From Alphaproteobacteria bacterium (GTDB taxonomy: Bacteria; Pseudomonadota; Alphaproteobacteria; Caulobacterales; Hyphomonadaceae), in assembly GCA_018830285.1 (NCBI GenBank), contig JAHJSB010000002.1, positions 1-64,000 on the forward strand: a stretch of 64,000 nt of DNA, written 5' to 3'. Every line of letters begins with the position of its first letter. Position 1 is the stretch's first letter. The notes beneath the pieces are model-generated. The model saw only the letters and a list, made by a program, of their open reading frames with translations. It was not told the DNA's origin and searched no databases. Of this stretch, positions 9,041 to 17,322 are shown piece after piece. The position numbers were made by a program, and so were the translations under genes.

Positions 9041-9853
9041 ATGGGTAAACGCAACGCCGCCAAGCGAATGAAGACAGCATCAGAGGTGAAAGCCACCGCC
9101 TGGATTCAGGATGCCGGTCGCGGCCAGCCGCCCCTTCTCCACGCTATAGACGGGGGCCGCAGCTGGCATCCCGACGATGCAGACACACGCAAGCGAAAGC
9201 CGACTGCCGCTGAGCCTGACCGCACCCAGCGCTACCAGAAAACCGTCAAGCCCCGGTCGGAAAACCAGGCCCAGCTGATGAAGGCCATGGACACCTATGC
9301 CCTCGTCGCCGCGCTCGGCCCCGCCGGCACGGGCAAGACCTATCTCGCCGTATGCAAGGCGGTCGAAGCCCTGCAGGCTGGCAAGGTCGCCCGCATCATC
9401 CTGTCGCGTCCCGCCGTTGAGGCCGGCGAACAGATCGGCTTCCTGCCGGGCGCCATGGAAGACAAGCTCGCGCCCTATTTGCGGCCCCTCTATGATGCCC
9501 TGTCCGACCGGCTCTCGCCGGCCCAGCTGAAACACATGCTGTCGGAAGGCGTGATCGAGATCGCCCCCATCGGCTTCATGCGCGGACGCACGCTCAACAA
9601 TGCCTTCATCGTCGTCGACGAGGCGCAGAACTGCACCTATACCCAGATCAAGATGCTGCTCACCCGGCTCGGCTGGCACTCGACCATGGTGATTACCGGC
9701 GACCCGGCCCAGACCGACCTGCTGCCGGAATTCTCCGGCCTCGCCAATGCTGCCGAACGGCTCGAAAAACTGGCCGGCGCCGCCGTCATCCGCCTCGAAG
9801 GCGTCGACGTCGTCCGCCACCCGCTCGTGCAGGAAATGCTCGAAGTCCTCTGA
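9041..9853 (+). CDS. phoH: PhoH-family ATPase
   Basis: A 270-residue P-loop protein. Walker A GPAGTGKT starts at residue 93 and Walker B FIVVDEAQN lies near residue 190, with sensor-like MVITGDPAQTDL after it. PhoH proteins are RNA-associated ATPases or helicases linked to RNA processing and stress; the exact role varies. The first ~70 residues are basic and low in structure. This is the shorter, phosphate-starvation type without a PIN or KH domain, not the PhoH next to ybeY. AAGGAG lies seven bases before the ATG. Terminators sit both just upstream and just downstream, so it is a single-gene unit. Confidence 0.92.
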   Translation: MGKRNAAKRMKTASEVKATAWIQDAGRGQPPLLHAIDGGRSWHPDDADTRKRKPTAAEPDRTQRYQKTVKPRSENQAQLMKAMDTYALVAALGPAGTGKTYLAVCKAVEALQAGKVARIILSRPAVEAGEQIGFLPGAMEDKLAPYLRPLYDALSDRLSPAQLKHMLSEGVIEIAPIGFMRGRTLNNAFIVVDEAQNCTYTQIKMLLTRLGWHSTMVITGDPAQTDLLPEFSGLANAAERLEKLAGAAVIRLEGVDVVRHPLVQEMLEVL

Positions 9854-9873
9854 GGCGAACCGATCCCCCGCCC

Positions 9874-9905
9874 AGCCCGTCCGGGACACCGGGCGGGCTT
9901 TTTCT
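9874..9905 (+). terminator. intrinsic terminator after phoH
   Basis: AGCCCGTCCGG pairs with CCGGGCGGGCT (one bulge or mismatch), followed by TTTTTCTT. It begins about 20 nt after the phoH stop. Confidence 0.85.
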
Positions 9906-10004
9906 TGGCCCGGCGTCCGGGCCGCTCACCAGATTGTTATTCACAATCGGCCCCGCGTCCCTACATGTAGGGCCAAGGCGAAACGCCAAGCTGGAGGACT
10001 GAAC

Positions 10005-10877
10005 ATGAGCGACCCGACCTACACGCCCCCGAAAGTCTGGACATGGGACAAGGAAAGCGGGGGCCGGTTCGCCAGTATCAACCGCCCGATCGCCGGCCCG
10101 ACCCATGAAAAGGAGCTGCCCGTCGGCAAGCATCCTTTCCAGCTTTACTCGCTGGGCACGCCCAATGGCGTCAAGGTCACGATCATGTTCGAGGAACTCC
10201 TGGCCGCCGGCCATGCAGGCGCCGAATATGACGCCTGGCTGATCAATATCGGCGAGGGCGAGCAATTCAGCTCCGGCTTTGTCGCCGTCAACCCGAATTC
10301 CAAGATCCCGGCCTTGATGGACCACAGCACGACCCCGCCGACCCGCATCTTCGAATCCGGCGCGATGCTGATTTATCTGGCCGAAAAGTTCGGCGCCTTC
10401 CTGCCGACAGAAAACCCCCAGCGCGCCGAAACGCTCAGCTGGCTGATGTGGCAGATGGGCAGCGCGCCCTTCCTCGGCGGCGGCTTCGGCCATTTCTACG
10501 CCTACGCGCCGGAGAAATACGAATACCCGATCAACCGCTATGCCATGGAAGTGAAGCGCCAGCTCGACGTGCTCGACCGTCAGCTCAAGGACAATGAGTA
10601 TATTGCCGGCGCCGATTACACGATTGCCGACATGGCGATCTGGCCCTGGTATGGCGCGCTGGTCACCGGCGCGGTCTATGATGCCGGCGAGTTCCTGCAG
10701 GTGCAGGACTACAAGAACGTCATCCGCTGGATGAAACAGGTCGGCGCCCGCCCTGCCGTCGAACGCGGCAAGATGGTCAACCGCACCTTCGGCAAGCCGG
10801 AATCGCAATTGCGCGAACGCCACGATGCCAGCGACTTCGACACCAGGACGCAGGACAAGCTCGAAGCGCAGAGCTAG
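10005..10877 (+). CDS. yghU: YghU-type glutathione-dependent disulfide-bond oxidoreductase
   Basis: A 290-residue member of the Nu-class glutathione transferases. The N-terminal extension (TYTPPKVWTWD...GGRFASINRPIAGPTHEKELPVGKHPFQLYSLGTPNG) is diagnostic of YghU. It is followed by a thioredoxin-like domain with NPNSKIPALMD and ESGAMLIYLAEKFG, and an all-alpha C-terminal domain with NEYIAGADYTIADMAIWPWYG. These enzymes bind two glutathiones and reduce disulfides or organic peroxides in the cytoplasm. GGAGG precedes the ATG at a good distance. The gene is transcribed alone; gshA, which makes the first glutathione precursor, is about 22 kb away. Confidence 0.93.
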   Translation: MSDPTYTPPKVWTWDKESGGRFASINRPIAGPTHEKELPVGKHPFQLYSLGTPNGVKVTIMFEELLAAGHAGAEYDAWLINIGEGEQFSSGFVAVNPNSKIPALMDHSTTPPTRIFESGAMLIYLAEKFGAFLPTENPQRAETLSWLMWQMGSAPFLGGGFGHFYAYAPEKYEYPINRYAMEVKRQLDVLDRQLKDNEYIAGADYTIADMAIWPWYGALVTGAVYDAGEFLQVQDYKNVIRWMKQVGARPAVERGKMVNRTFGKPESQLRERHDASDFDTRTQDKLEAQS

Positions 10878-10885
10878 CCTCCAGG

Positions 10886-10917
10886 CCCTCTCTCTCCTAT
10901 GGACGGGAGAGGGCCAC
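10886..10917. repeat. palindromic intergenic element
   Basis: GGCCCTCTC and GAGAGGGCC form a long hairpin just after the yghU stop. It lacks a clear T run. Two other intergenic spots in the window (near 11586 and 37403) carry related CTCTCCC...GGGAGAGG text, which suggests a REP-like family. Confidence 0.5.
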
Positions 10918-10959
10918 TCCACCCGGACTGCCCCATGACCCGACCACAGGAGCGGCGCC

Positions 10960-11568
10960 ATGTCCCCCGACCTCGTCCTCACCCTGTTCGACCGTATCGG
11001 CGTGTTCGTCTTCGCCATTTCCGGCGGCATCGTCGCCGTGCGCAAGGACATGGACCTGTTCGGCGTCATCGTGCTCGCCTTCCTGCCCGCCATTGGCGGC
11101 GGCACGCTGCGCGACCTGATCCTGGGACAGCCAGTCTTCTGGCTGTCAGACACGCCGACCCTGCTGCTCGCGCTGGCGGGCGGGCTGACCGCTTATGTGT
11201 TTCACCGCTTCCTGGAAAACTTCCGTCCCCTGCGCTGGGCCGACGCGTTCGGCATGTCGCTCTTCGCGGTCACCGGCGCGGCCAAGGCCATGAACCTCGA
11301 TCACGGGCTCGCGGTCGTCCTCATCATCGGCGCCCTCACAGCCAGCGCCGGCGGCCTGATGCGCGATGTCGTCGCCAATGAGGAACCGCTGCTCCTGAAG
11401 AAGGACATCTACGCCACCGCCGCCCTGCTCGGCGCAGGCGTCTATTTCGGCCTCACCACATACGGCCTGCCCGAGTCCAGCGCCTTCATCGGCGGGTTGG
11501 CCGCGGCTTTTACCCTCCGGGCCCTGGCGATCATCTTCAAGCTGTCACTGCCGAAATCGCCATTTTGA
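10960..11568 (+). CDS. TRIC/UPF0126-family cation channel-like membrane protein
   Basis: A 202-residue inner-membrane protein made of two UPF0126 (YicG-type) repeats. The first repeat contains FAISGGIVAVRKDMDLFG and IGGGTLRDLILGQ; the second contains FAVTGAAKAMN and SAGGLMRDVVANEEP. About seven transmembrane helices are expected. Structures of bacterial relatives resemble trimeric intracellular cation (TRIC) channels that pass K+. Some family members have been linked to glycine uptake, so transport of a small solute is equally possible. AGGAG precedes the ATG. Followed by a REP-like element. Confidence 0.88.
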   Translation: MSPDLVLTLFDRIGVFVFAISGGIVAVRKDMDLFGVIVLAFLPAIGGGTLRDLILGQPVFWLSDTPTLLLALAGGLTAYVFHRFLENFRPLRWADAFGMSLFAVTGAAKAMNLDHGLAVVLIIGALTASAGGLMRDVVANEEPLLLKKDIYATAALLGAGVYFGLTTYGLPESSAFIGGLAAAFTLRALAIIFKLSLPKSPF

Positions 11569-11585
11569 GGGGGTCGTCTGCTCGC

Positions 11586-11620
11586 CTCTCCCTCGGGAGA
11601 GGGGCCGGGGGTGAGGGGTC
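11586..11620. repeat. REP-like palindromic element
   Basis: CCTCTCCC TCGGGAGAGG followed by GGCCGGGGGTGAGGGGT. This text resembles the abundant extragenic palindromes found between genes in many Proteobacteria. A shorter variant lies near 37403. It is not coding. Confidence 0.55.
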
Positions 11621-11704
11621 ACTATCCTTCCCAAATGTCCCGCGACCAGCAGCGACGCCGAACCAAAACAAAAGCTTATTCCACCCCTCCGCGCTGCCGG
11701 TATA

Positions 11705-11872
11705 ATGGCGCGCATGCAATTCACGCCCCAGATCCTGCTTGACCTGATCGCTGCCAACTGGCCGCGCGCGGCCAAGCTCGCCTGGTGGGCGCGGCAACTG
11801 TTGAAGGAGCCGGACGCCGCCACCGTCGCCCGGCATGTGCACGCAAAATCCGGGGCCTCGGGCCACACATGA
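11705..11872 (+). CDS. small protein of unknown function (55 aa), coupled to next gene
   Basis: A 55-residue reading frame beginning MARMQFTPQILLDLIAANWP, with an alternative start three codons in. It has a hydrophobic, Trp-rich N-terminal half (LLDLIAANWPRAAKLAWWARQLL) that would form an amphipathic or membrane-associated helix, and ends in a short basic tail. Its codons show the high third-position GC of real genes here. The TGA stop overlaps the ATG of the following frame (ATGA), a classical translational-coupling arrangement. No family recognised. No strong ribosome site is seen upstream. Confidence 0.55.
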   Translation: MARMQFTPQILLDLIAANWPRAAKLAWWARQLLKEPDAATVARHVHAKSGASGHT

Positions 11873-12177
11873 CCACCCGCGCACCCCCGCCCGATTCCCC
11901 CCTCACCATCCGCCTGCCCCGGCAAGGCCTGGTGCCCCCTGCCCCCGGACAGGCGCCTCGCCCCCTTCCCACCGCGCCCCTGCTCGCCCGGCTCAGCCGG
12001 CTCGACGCCGTGCTCGCCGACCCGGACGCGCATGCCGCCCGTCTCGCCCGCTTGATCGCCCGCAATCGCGGCGCAAGGGCGGCTGGCCGCCCGCTCGGCA
12101 GGCTGACGCATTCGGCCATCACCTATGTCTGCTGGTGCGCCGACGCCGCGATGGATGGCGCGTGGCAACCGGGCTAG
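11869..12177 (+). CDS. hypothetical protein (102 aa), second gene of overlapping pair
   Basis: A 102-residue protein starting MTTRAPPPDSPLTIRLP. The first ~45 residues are Pro-rich and probably unfolded. The rest is helical: LLARLSRLDAVLADPDAHAARLARLIARN, then a short segment with two Cys (YVCWCADAAMDGAW). It overlaps the 55-aa gene by ATGA. I do not recognise a family. The two-Cys segment and the Arg/Ala-rich helix could bind a partner, but that is a guess. It ends ~100 nt before the fasciclin gene. Confidence 0.5.
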   Translation: MTTRAPPPDSPLTIRLPRQGLVPPAPGQAPRPLPTAPLLARLSRLDAVLADPDAHAARLARLIARNRGARAAGRPLGRLTHSAITYVCWCADAAMDGAWQPG

Positions 12178-12208
12178 GTGGCGCTTGAAATTTTTTTGCC
12201 GTCAAATG

Positions 12209-12233
12209 TGAACCGTTTCCGCGTGGCTCCGTA
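12209..12233 (+). promoter_or_regulatory. ECF sigma-type promoter upstream of the fasciclin gene
   Basis: TGAACC at 12209-12214 and CGTA at 12230-12233 leave 16 nt between GAAC and CGTA. This matches the general AAC...CGT pattern of extracytoplasmic-function sigma factors. It is two mismatches from the EcfG consensus (GGAAC-N16-CGTT) and also resembles RpoE/ChrR-type sites. Transcription would start about 40 nt before the ATG. Confidence 0.45.
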
Positions 12234-12277
12234 CAAAGGGGTATGCGTACCTCTGCGCATCGCATGGAGAGTCACAT

Positions 12278-12904
12278 ATGCCCCTCAAGACCAATCTGTT
12301 GATCACGGCGGCCATTGCCGCGTCCCTGTCGCTCGCGGCCTGCGAAGATGCCTCCGACAAGTCAGACTATGATGCCGCCCCGGCTGCCGAGGTCGAAATG
12401 CCGACCGAAGCGGCAACACCGCCTGCTGAACCCATGATGGAAGAAGCCGCTGTCGAAACCGGCACGATCGTCGCCGTCGCCGCTGGCAATGACGCCCTGT
12501 CCACACTGGTCGCTGCCGTCACGGCGGCTGGCCTTGTCGACACGCTGAACAGCGACGGTCCGTTCACGGTGTTCGCGCCGCCGAACGACGCATTTGCCAA
12601 ACTGCCGGAAGGCACAGTGGAAACACTGCTGCTGCCAGAGAACAAGGCCACATTGGCTGGCATTCTCACCTATCACGTGGTCGCCGGAGAAGTGATGGCG
12701 GCTGACCTTGTCCAGGCCATCACCGACAATGGCGGCACGTACACCGTTCCGACCGTCAATGGCGCCGACCTGACCGCCTCCATCGTCGATGGCAATGTCA
12801 TCCTGACCGATGCAGCCGGCGGAACCGCCACCGTGATCGCGACCGATATCGACGCATCAAACGGTGTGGTTCACCTGATCGATACTGTTGTCATGCCGGG
12901 CTAA
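12278..12904 (+). CDS. fasciclin-domain lipoprotein
   Basis: A 208-residue lipoprotein: signal peptide with lipobox SLAAC (Cys at about residue 22), an acidic Ala/Pro/Glu-rich linker to about residue 60, then one FAS1 (fasciclin) domain. The domain signatures are [30 protein letters not shown] and [13 protein letters not shown]. Bacterial FAS1 proteins sit in the cell envelope and mediate adhesion or protein contacts; in several bacteria they are induced by ECF sigma factors under oxidative or photo-oxidative stress. The upstream ECF-like site agrees with this. GGAGAG precedes the ATG. Confidence 0.92.
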   Translation: MPLKTNLLITAAIAASLSLAACEDASDKSDYDAAPAAEVEMPTEAATPPAEPMMEEAAVETGTIVAVAAGNDALSTLVAAVTAAGLVDTLNSDGPFTVFAPPNDAFAKLPEGTVETLLLPENKATLAGILTYHVVAGEVMAADLVQAITDNGGTYTVPTVNGADLTASIVDGNVILTDAAGGTATVIATDIDASNGVVHLIDTVVMPG

Positions 12905-12928
12905 GCCCCCGAATTCCGGCATGATTTG

Positions 12929-12965
12929 TGGCCCCGCATCCCTCCCGGTGCGGGGCCATTTTTTT
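12929..12965 (+). terminator. intrinsic terminator after the fasciclin gene
   Basis: TGGCCCCGCA pairs with TGCGGGGCCA, followed by a run of seven T. It closes the fasciclin transcript and precedes the S10 peptidase gene. Confidence 0.9.
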
Positions 12966-13033
12966 ACTGCCCTTGCCCCGGCTCGTTCCGCTGGTACTGT
13001 CCCGGCCACACCAGATTGCTGAGGGTTGATAAG

Positions 13034-14554
13034 ATGCGTGGACTGTTTCTGGCACTGTGCCTGGCACTCGTTGCCGTTCCGGGGTTTGCCGACGAAAAGG
13101 ACGACAAGGCCGAGGCGGCCAAGGAAAAGCCGGACATCCCGGAGGCCAGGGCCTTCTCCTCCGACCATTCGCTCAAGCTCAACGGCCAGACCATCAAGTA
13201 CAAGACCGTCGCCAGCGAGACCTACCTGCGCGACGCCAAGGACGAGCCCACGGCCTCTATCTTCTCGGTCGCCTATGTGCGCGACGGCGTTTCCGATGCC
13301 CGCCAGCGCCCGTTGACCTTCGTGTTCAATGGCGGGCCGGGTTCGGCCTCGCTCTGGCTGCACATGGGCGCCTTCGGCCCGAAACAGGTGATCACGCCGT
13401 CCGATGCCAGCGGCGTCGGCGCCCCGCCCTATACGATCCGAGACAACCAGAACTCCCTGCTCGACGTGACGGACATGGTCTTCATCGATCCGGTCGGCAC
13501 CGGCTATTCGCGCCCGCTCGGCGAGAATGACGGCAAGGAATTCTATGGCGTCAACGAGGACGCCGAGAGCATCGCCGAATTCATCCGTATCTGGATCACC
13601 GAGAATGGCCGCTGGAACAGCCCGAAATACCTTGCCGGCGAAAGCTATGGCACCACCCGCGCCGCCGCCCTGACCGAGAAGCTGCAGGGCGGCTGGAACG
13701 GCATCGGCCTGAACGGCGTGATCCTGATTTCCGCGATCCTCGATTTCCAGACCGGTGAATTCGCGCCGGGCAATGACACCGCCCACATTTCCTATTTCCC
13801 GTCGGAGGCCGCCATCGCCTGGTATCATGGCAAGGTCGACACGGCGAAGTGGAATGGCGACTTTGATGCCTTCGTCAACGCCGCGCGCACCTATGCCATC
13901 GACACGCTGGCCCCGGCCCTGATCCGTGGCAATACGCTCGGCGCCACGCAGGAGGCCGTCGTCGCCAGTGAGATGAGCGCCTATCTCGGCGTCTCGGCCG
14001 AATGGATCCGTCAGGCGAAGCTGCGCATCGACCCGACCCGGTTCCGCAAGGAATTGCTGCGCCGTGAAGGCTATTCCATCGGCCGGTTCGATGGCCGCTA
14101 CAAGGGAGTCGACAGCGAAGGCACTGCCGACTCGCCGGAGAACGATCCGTCAGGCTACGGAATGGATGTCGCCTATGTCGCCGCCATCAACGACTACCTG
14201 ACCCGCGAACTGAAGATCGACTTCACCCGCCCCTACAAGGTGCTGACCGGCGAACCCGGTTCGAAATGGAACTGGAGCACCAATGACAGCGGCTGGCCGG
14301 AATACGTCAACGTCACGCCATGGCTCGGCAAGGGCATGCGCGAGAATCCGCAAATGAAGGTTCTGCTGGCCTCGGGCTGGTACGACCTCGCGACGCCCTT
14401 CTTCGGGGCCGAGATGGCGCTGTTCAAGAATGGCGTCGTGCTCGACCGGGTCGAGTTCGACTATTACGACGCCGGCCACATGATGTACCTGTCAGAACCC
14501 GAAGGCGCAAAACTGTCAAATGACGTGCGCGCCTTTATCCGGGCCGGCCAGTAG
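13034..14554 (+). CDS. S10-family serine carboxypeptidase, exported
   Basis: A 506-residue secreted alpha/beta-hydrolase of peptidase family S10. A signal peptide MRGLFLALCLALVAVPGFA is followed by an acidic/Lys-rich stretch, the substrate-binding loop FNGGPGSASLWLHMG, and the nucleophile Ser204 in GESYGTT. The catalytic Asp is probably near YDLATPFFG and the His is in YDAGHMMY close to the C-terminus. It would trim C-terminal residues from peptides in the periplasm or outside the cell. I chose the ATG before the signal peptide, not a frame that starts inside the upstream terminator. It converges on nfeD three bases away. Confidence 0.92.
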   Translation: MRGLFLALCLALVAVPGFADEKDDKAEAAKEKPDIPEARAFSSDHSLKLNGQTIKYKTVASETYLRDAKDEPTASIFSVAYVRDGVSDARQRPLTFVFNGGPGSASLWLHMGAFGPKQVITPSDASGVGAPPYTIRDNQNSLLDVTDMVFIDPVGTGYSRPLGENDGKEFYGVNEDAESIAEFIRIWITENGRWNSPKYLAGESYGTTRAAALTEKLQGGWNGIGLNGVILISAILDFQTGEFAPGNDTAHISYFPSEAAIAWYHGKVDTAKWNGDFDAFVNAARTYAIDTLAPALIRGNTLGATQEAVVASEMSAYLGVSAEWIRQAKLRIDPTRFRKELLRREGYSIGRFDGRYKGVDSEGTADSPENDPSGYGMDVAYVAAINDYLTRELKIDFTRPYKVLTGEPGSKWNWSTNDSGWPEYVNVTPWLGKGMRENPQMKVLLASGWYDLATPFFGAEMALFKNGVVLDRVEFDYYDAGHMMYLSEPEGAKLSNDVRAFIRAGQ

Positions 14555-14557
14555 GCG

Positions 14558-15025
14558 TCAGACCTTGCGCACGATCGCAATGGTCTTGCGTGCGCCTTCG
14601 ACGATGACAGAGTCGCCGGCACGGATGGGGATCATCCGGTCGGCGGCCTCTGCGCCCCAGACCGAGTCGCCGACCTTGATCTGGCCATTTCCGCCGGAGA
14701 AGTCGCCCGTCGCCTGGCCGCGCTGGCCGATCAGGCCGGCCATGCGTTTGTTCAACGTCGGGTGTTCCTCGACCGTGCCGCGCAGGCCGGAGAACAGGGT
14801 CCGGCCAAGGGCGACAAGCACGAAGGCCGCCGCGCCAAAGAAGACCAGCTGCCCCTGCCACGAAGTGTACGTGTCCGGGCCGAAAAAGGCGAACGCCCCG
14901 GTCAGCCAGGCGGCAATCGACAGCATCATCAGGTCGAACGTCCCGGTCATCATCTCGATACCGAACAGGACAAGGCCCAGGGCCAGCCAGTGCCAGACGG
15001 TGAGTTCGGTGAAAATCTGTTCCAT
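14558..15025 (-). CDS. NfeD-like membrane protein
   Basis: A 155-residue protein with three hydrophobic helices in the first ~75 residues and a C-terminal OB-fold typical of NfeD (GQRGQATGDFSGGNGQIKVGDSVWGAEA, then AGDSVIVEGARKTIAIVRKV). NfeD proteins without the protease domain pair with a stomatin/SPFH partner, here the gene just upstream on the same strand with an 18-nt gap. They are thought to work together in membrane microdomain organisation or quality control. AAGGA lies about ten bases before the ATG. Confidence 0.88.
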   Translation of the reverse strand: MEQIFTELTVWHWLALGLVLFGIEMMTGTFDLMMLSIAAWLTGAFAFFGPDTYTSWQGQLVFFGAAAFVLVALGRTLFSGLRGTVEEHPTLNKRMAGLIGQRGQATGDFSGGNGQIKVGDSVWGAEAADRMIPIRAGDSVIVEGARKTIAIVRKV

Positions 15026-15043
15026 GGTCGGGTGTCCTTTCGT

Positions 15044-16012
15044 CTACTCGCGGCGCGTCGGCGGCACGGCGCCGCCCTGCGGACGCTGCGGATTAGCCTG
15101 CGCCTCTTTGGCTGCGCTTGTCAGACCCCGAATGCCCTCAATGGTCCCGAGGATACTGGAGAATTCCGCCGGGATGATGACGGTCCGCTGCTGCGGGCTG
15201 GTCGCCAGTTTCTCGAATGCGGCGACATAGGCCTGGCCGAGGAAGTAGTTGATCGCGTTGACGTCACCCTTGGCGATGGCCTCGCTGACCATGGCGGTCG
15301 CCTTGGCTTCGGCCTCGGCTTCACGCTCGCGCGCCTCGGCGTCACGGAAGGCGGCTTCGCGGCGGCCTTCGGCTTCGAGGATCTTGGCCTGCTTCTGGCC
15401 CTCGGCCTTGAGGATCGCTGACTGCTTGTCGCCCTCGGCCGTCAGGATTTCCGCCCGCTTCAGGCGCTCGGCCTTCATCTGGCGGTTCATCGCCTCGGTA
15501 ATATCCGCTGGCGGGCTGAGATCGGCGATCTCGATCCGCGTCACCTTGATGCCCCACGGATTCGTCGCCGCATCGATTACCCGCAGCAGCCGCGCATTGA
15601 TATCGTCGCGGTTCGAAAGCACCTCGTCGAGGTCCATCGAGCCGACCACGGTACGGATATTGGTCAGCGAGAGGTTCTGGATCGCGTGATGCAGGTTGTT
15701 CACTTCATACGCGGCAGAGACCGCATCGATCACCTGGATGAACACGATGGCATCGCACTTCACCATCGCATTGTCCTTGGTGATGACTTCCTGCTGGGGA
15801 ATGTCCAGCACGGTCTCCATCATGTTCATCTTGCGGCCGACCTTCTGGTAGACCGGCATGATGAAATGCAGGCCCGGCGTCAGCGTCTTGGTGTAGCGCC
15901 CGAAATTTTCGACCGTCCAGTTGTAGCCCTGCGGCACCTGTTTGACGGTGGACACGATCAGAATGAGGCCGACGACTGCGATCAGCACCGGCACGGTCAC
16001 TAGAAAGTCCAT
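15044..16012 (-). CDS. qmcA: SPFH/band-7 (stomatin-like, paraslipin) membrane protein
   Basis: A 322-residue protein with one N-terminal membrane anchor (residues ~5-22), an SPFH domain (QVPQGYNWTVENFGRYTKTLTPGLHF onward, to about 200), and a coiled coil rich in Glu/Ala/Lys (KAERLKRAEILTAEGDKQS... to ~250). The C-terminal end is the paraslipin tail. It oligomerises at the inner membrane and pairs with NfeD; E. coli QmcA-YbbK is the model. GGAGAGGG precedes the ATG. First gene of a two-gene operon with the NfeD gene. Confidence 0.92.
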   Translation of the reverse strand: MDFLVTVPVLIAVVGLILIVSTVKQVPQGYNWTVENFGRYTKTLTPGLHFIMPVYQKVGRKMNMMETVLDIPQQEVITKDNAMVKCDAIVFIQVIDAVSAAYEVNNLHHAIQNLSLTNIRTVVGSMDLDEVLSNRDDINARLLRVIDAATNPWGIKVTRIEIADLSPPADITEAMNRQMKAERLKRAEILTAEGDKQSAILKAEGQKQAKILEAEGRREAAFRDAEAREREAEAEAKATAMVSEAIAKGDVNAINYFLGQAYVAAFEKLATSPQQRTVIIPAEFSSILGTIEGIRGLTSAAKEAQANPQRPQGGAVPPTRRE

Positions 16013-16078
16013 GTATCCCTCTCCTCTTCAACTCTTGTTCATGTGGGGGAGAATTTACCGATATTCAATAAGATTCGA

Positions 16079-16114
16079 ACAAAATCGGCGCGCCCGGGTC
16101 CCCCGAACGCGCCG
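16079..16114 (-). terminator. intrinsic terminator after the peroxiredoxin gene
   Basis: CGGCGCG at 16108-16114 (minus reading) pairs with CGCGCCG at 16086-16092, with further CGGG/CCGG pairing inside. It is followed on the minus strand by ATTTTGTT. Confidence 0.65.
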
Positions 16115-16155
16115 ATAATGGCTTGATTTGTTTAACAGATACTACGCAGGCAGCC

Positions 16156-16638
16156 CTAAAGCTGGCCGAGCAGGTAATCCGCGCTGGAAACCTTGAATTC
16201 CGGCCCCTGCTCGACATTGAGCTCAGCGACGACGCCGTCTTTGACCAGCATGGAATAGCGCTGCGAGCGCTTACCCATGCCGAAGCCCGATGCATCCATT
16301 TCGAGGCCGAGTGCTGTGGCGAAGGCGCCATTGCCGTCCGCCAGCATGCGCACGTCCTGTTCGGCACCAGCCGACTTGCCCCAGGCCCCCATGACGAACA
16401 CGTCATTGACCGACGTGCAGACGATCTCGTCGACGCCCTTGGCCTTCATGTCACCGGCCTTGTCGATGAAGCCGGGCAGGTGGCGCGCCGAACAGGTCGG
16501 CGTGTAGGCACCGGGTACGGCGAACAGCGCGATCGTCTTGCCACCGAAAACGTCGGCCGTCGTGCGCGGCTGAGGGCCGTCGCCCGTCATTTCCATGAAT
16601 GTTGCGTCCGGAAGCTTGTCGCCAACCTTGATGCTCAT
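16156..16638 (-). CDS. Prx5-type peroxiredoxin
   Basis: A 160-residue thiol peroxidase of the Prx5/Ahp1 (redoxin) family. The peroxidatic Cys49 lies in VPGAYTPTCSARHLPGF, the Prx5 hallmark; the Thr and Pro of the PxxxT/SxxC site are present. Later motifs DVFVMGAWGKS and LADGNGAFATALGLEMDAS complete the fold. It reduces H2O2 and organic hydroperoxides using glutathione or thioredoxin; no fused glutaredoxin domain is present. AAGGAG lies nine bases before the ATG. It is divergent from yqgE, with a 123-nt shared promoter region. Confidence 0.94.
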   Translation of the reverse strand: MSIKVGDKLPDATFMEMTGDGPQPRTTADVFGGKTIALFAVPGAYTPTCSARHLPGFIDKAGDMKAKGVDEIVCTSVNDVFVMGAWGKSAGAEQDVRMLADGNGAFATALGLEMDASGFGMGKRSQRYSMLVKDGVVAELNVEQGPEFKVSSADYLLGQL

Positions 16639-16761
16639 CTGTCTGTCTCCTTGCAGGTTTGGCATTGGACATAGGGCCGACCTAGTGTCGCTGCAAGCCG
16701 GATCACCCTTGCCAAATTCCCAGCCATGCCTCAGCGTCACCAGAATGGAGATCGTTAGCGC

Positions 16762-17322
16762 ATGAATACAGACCTCACAGGCAGGCTCCTGATCGCCCTG
16801 CCCGGCATCGGCGACTCGCGGTTTTCCCGGTCGGTCATCCTGCTCTGCGCGCACTCGCCAGACTTCGCCATGGGCATCGTGCTGAACAAACCCATGGACG
16901 GCATTCGCCTGCCGGAACTGTTCGAGCAGCTCGATGTAGAAACGGAACTTGGCGTGCCGGACACGTGCGTGCTCGACGGCGGGCCGGTGAGCACCGAACG
17001 CGGCTTTGTCATTCACACTGATGACGTCATCAGCGAAGGCGCAACGCTCGAGATCGACGGCGCCCTCTGCATGACGGCCACACGCGACATGTTGCTGATG
17101 ATCGGTTCAAGTGCCGCCCCGCGAAAATCGGTGCTTGCGCTCGGCTATTCCGGCTGGGGCGCCGGGCAGCTGGAAGAGGAACTGGCGGCCAATGCCTGGC
17201 TTGTCGGGGACCCGGACGACAATATCGTGTTCGGTGATGAGTACGACCTGAAATGGCGTCATGCTCTTGGCCGCATGGGTGTCGATTCGGGGCGCCTCCA
17301 GGTCGATGGCGGCTCCGCCTGA
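16762..17322 (+). CDS. yqgE: YqgE/AlgH-family protein
   Basis: A 186-residue cytoplasmic protein of the UPF0301 (YqgE/AlgH) family. Characteristic segments are LIALPGIGDSRFSRSVILLCAHS, MGIVLNKP, VLDGGPVSTERGFVIH and the C-terminal ALGYSGWGAGQLEEEL. The family is widespread but biochemically unclear; Pseudomonas AlgH was once named an alginate regulator. The stop codon immediately abuts the converging EAL gene. Confidence 0.92.
   Translation: MNTDLTGRLLIALPGIGDSRFSRSVILLCAHSPDFAMGIVLNKPMDGIRLPELFEQLDVETELGVPDTCVLDGGPVSTERGFVIHTDDVISEGATLEIDGALCMTATRDMLLMIGSSAAPRKSVLALGYSGWGAGQLEEELAANAWLVGDPDDNIVFGDEYDLKWRHALGRMGVDSGRLQVDGGSA

Noticed and set aside
9786-11153. A 455-residue minus-strand frame over phoH's end, yghU and the start of the TRIC gene
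   Set aside because: It crosses a terminator and two well-supported plus-strand genes.
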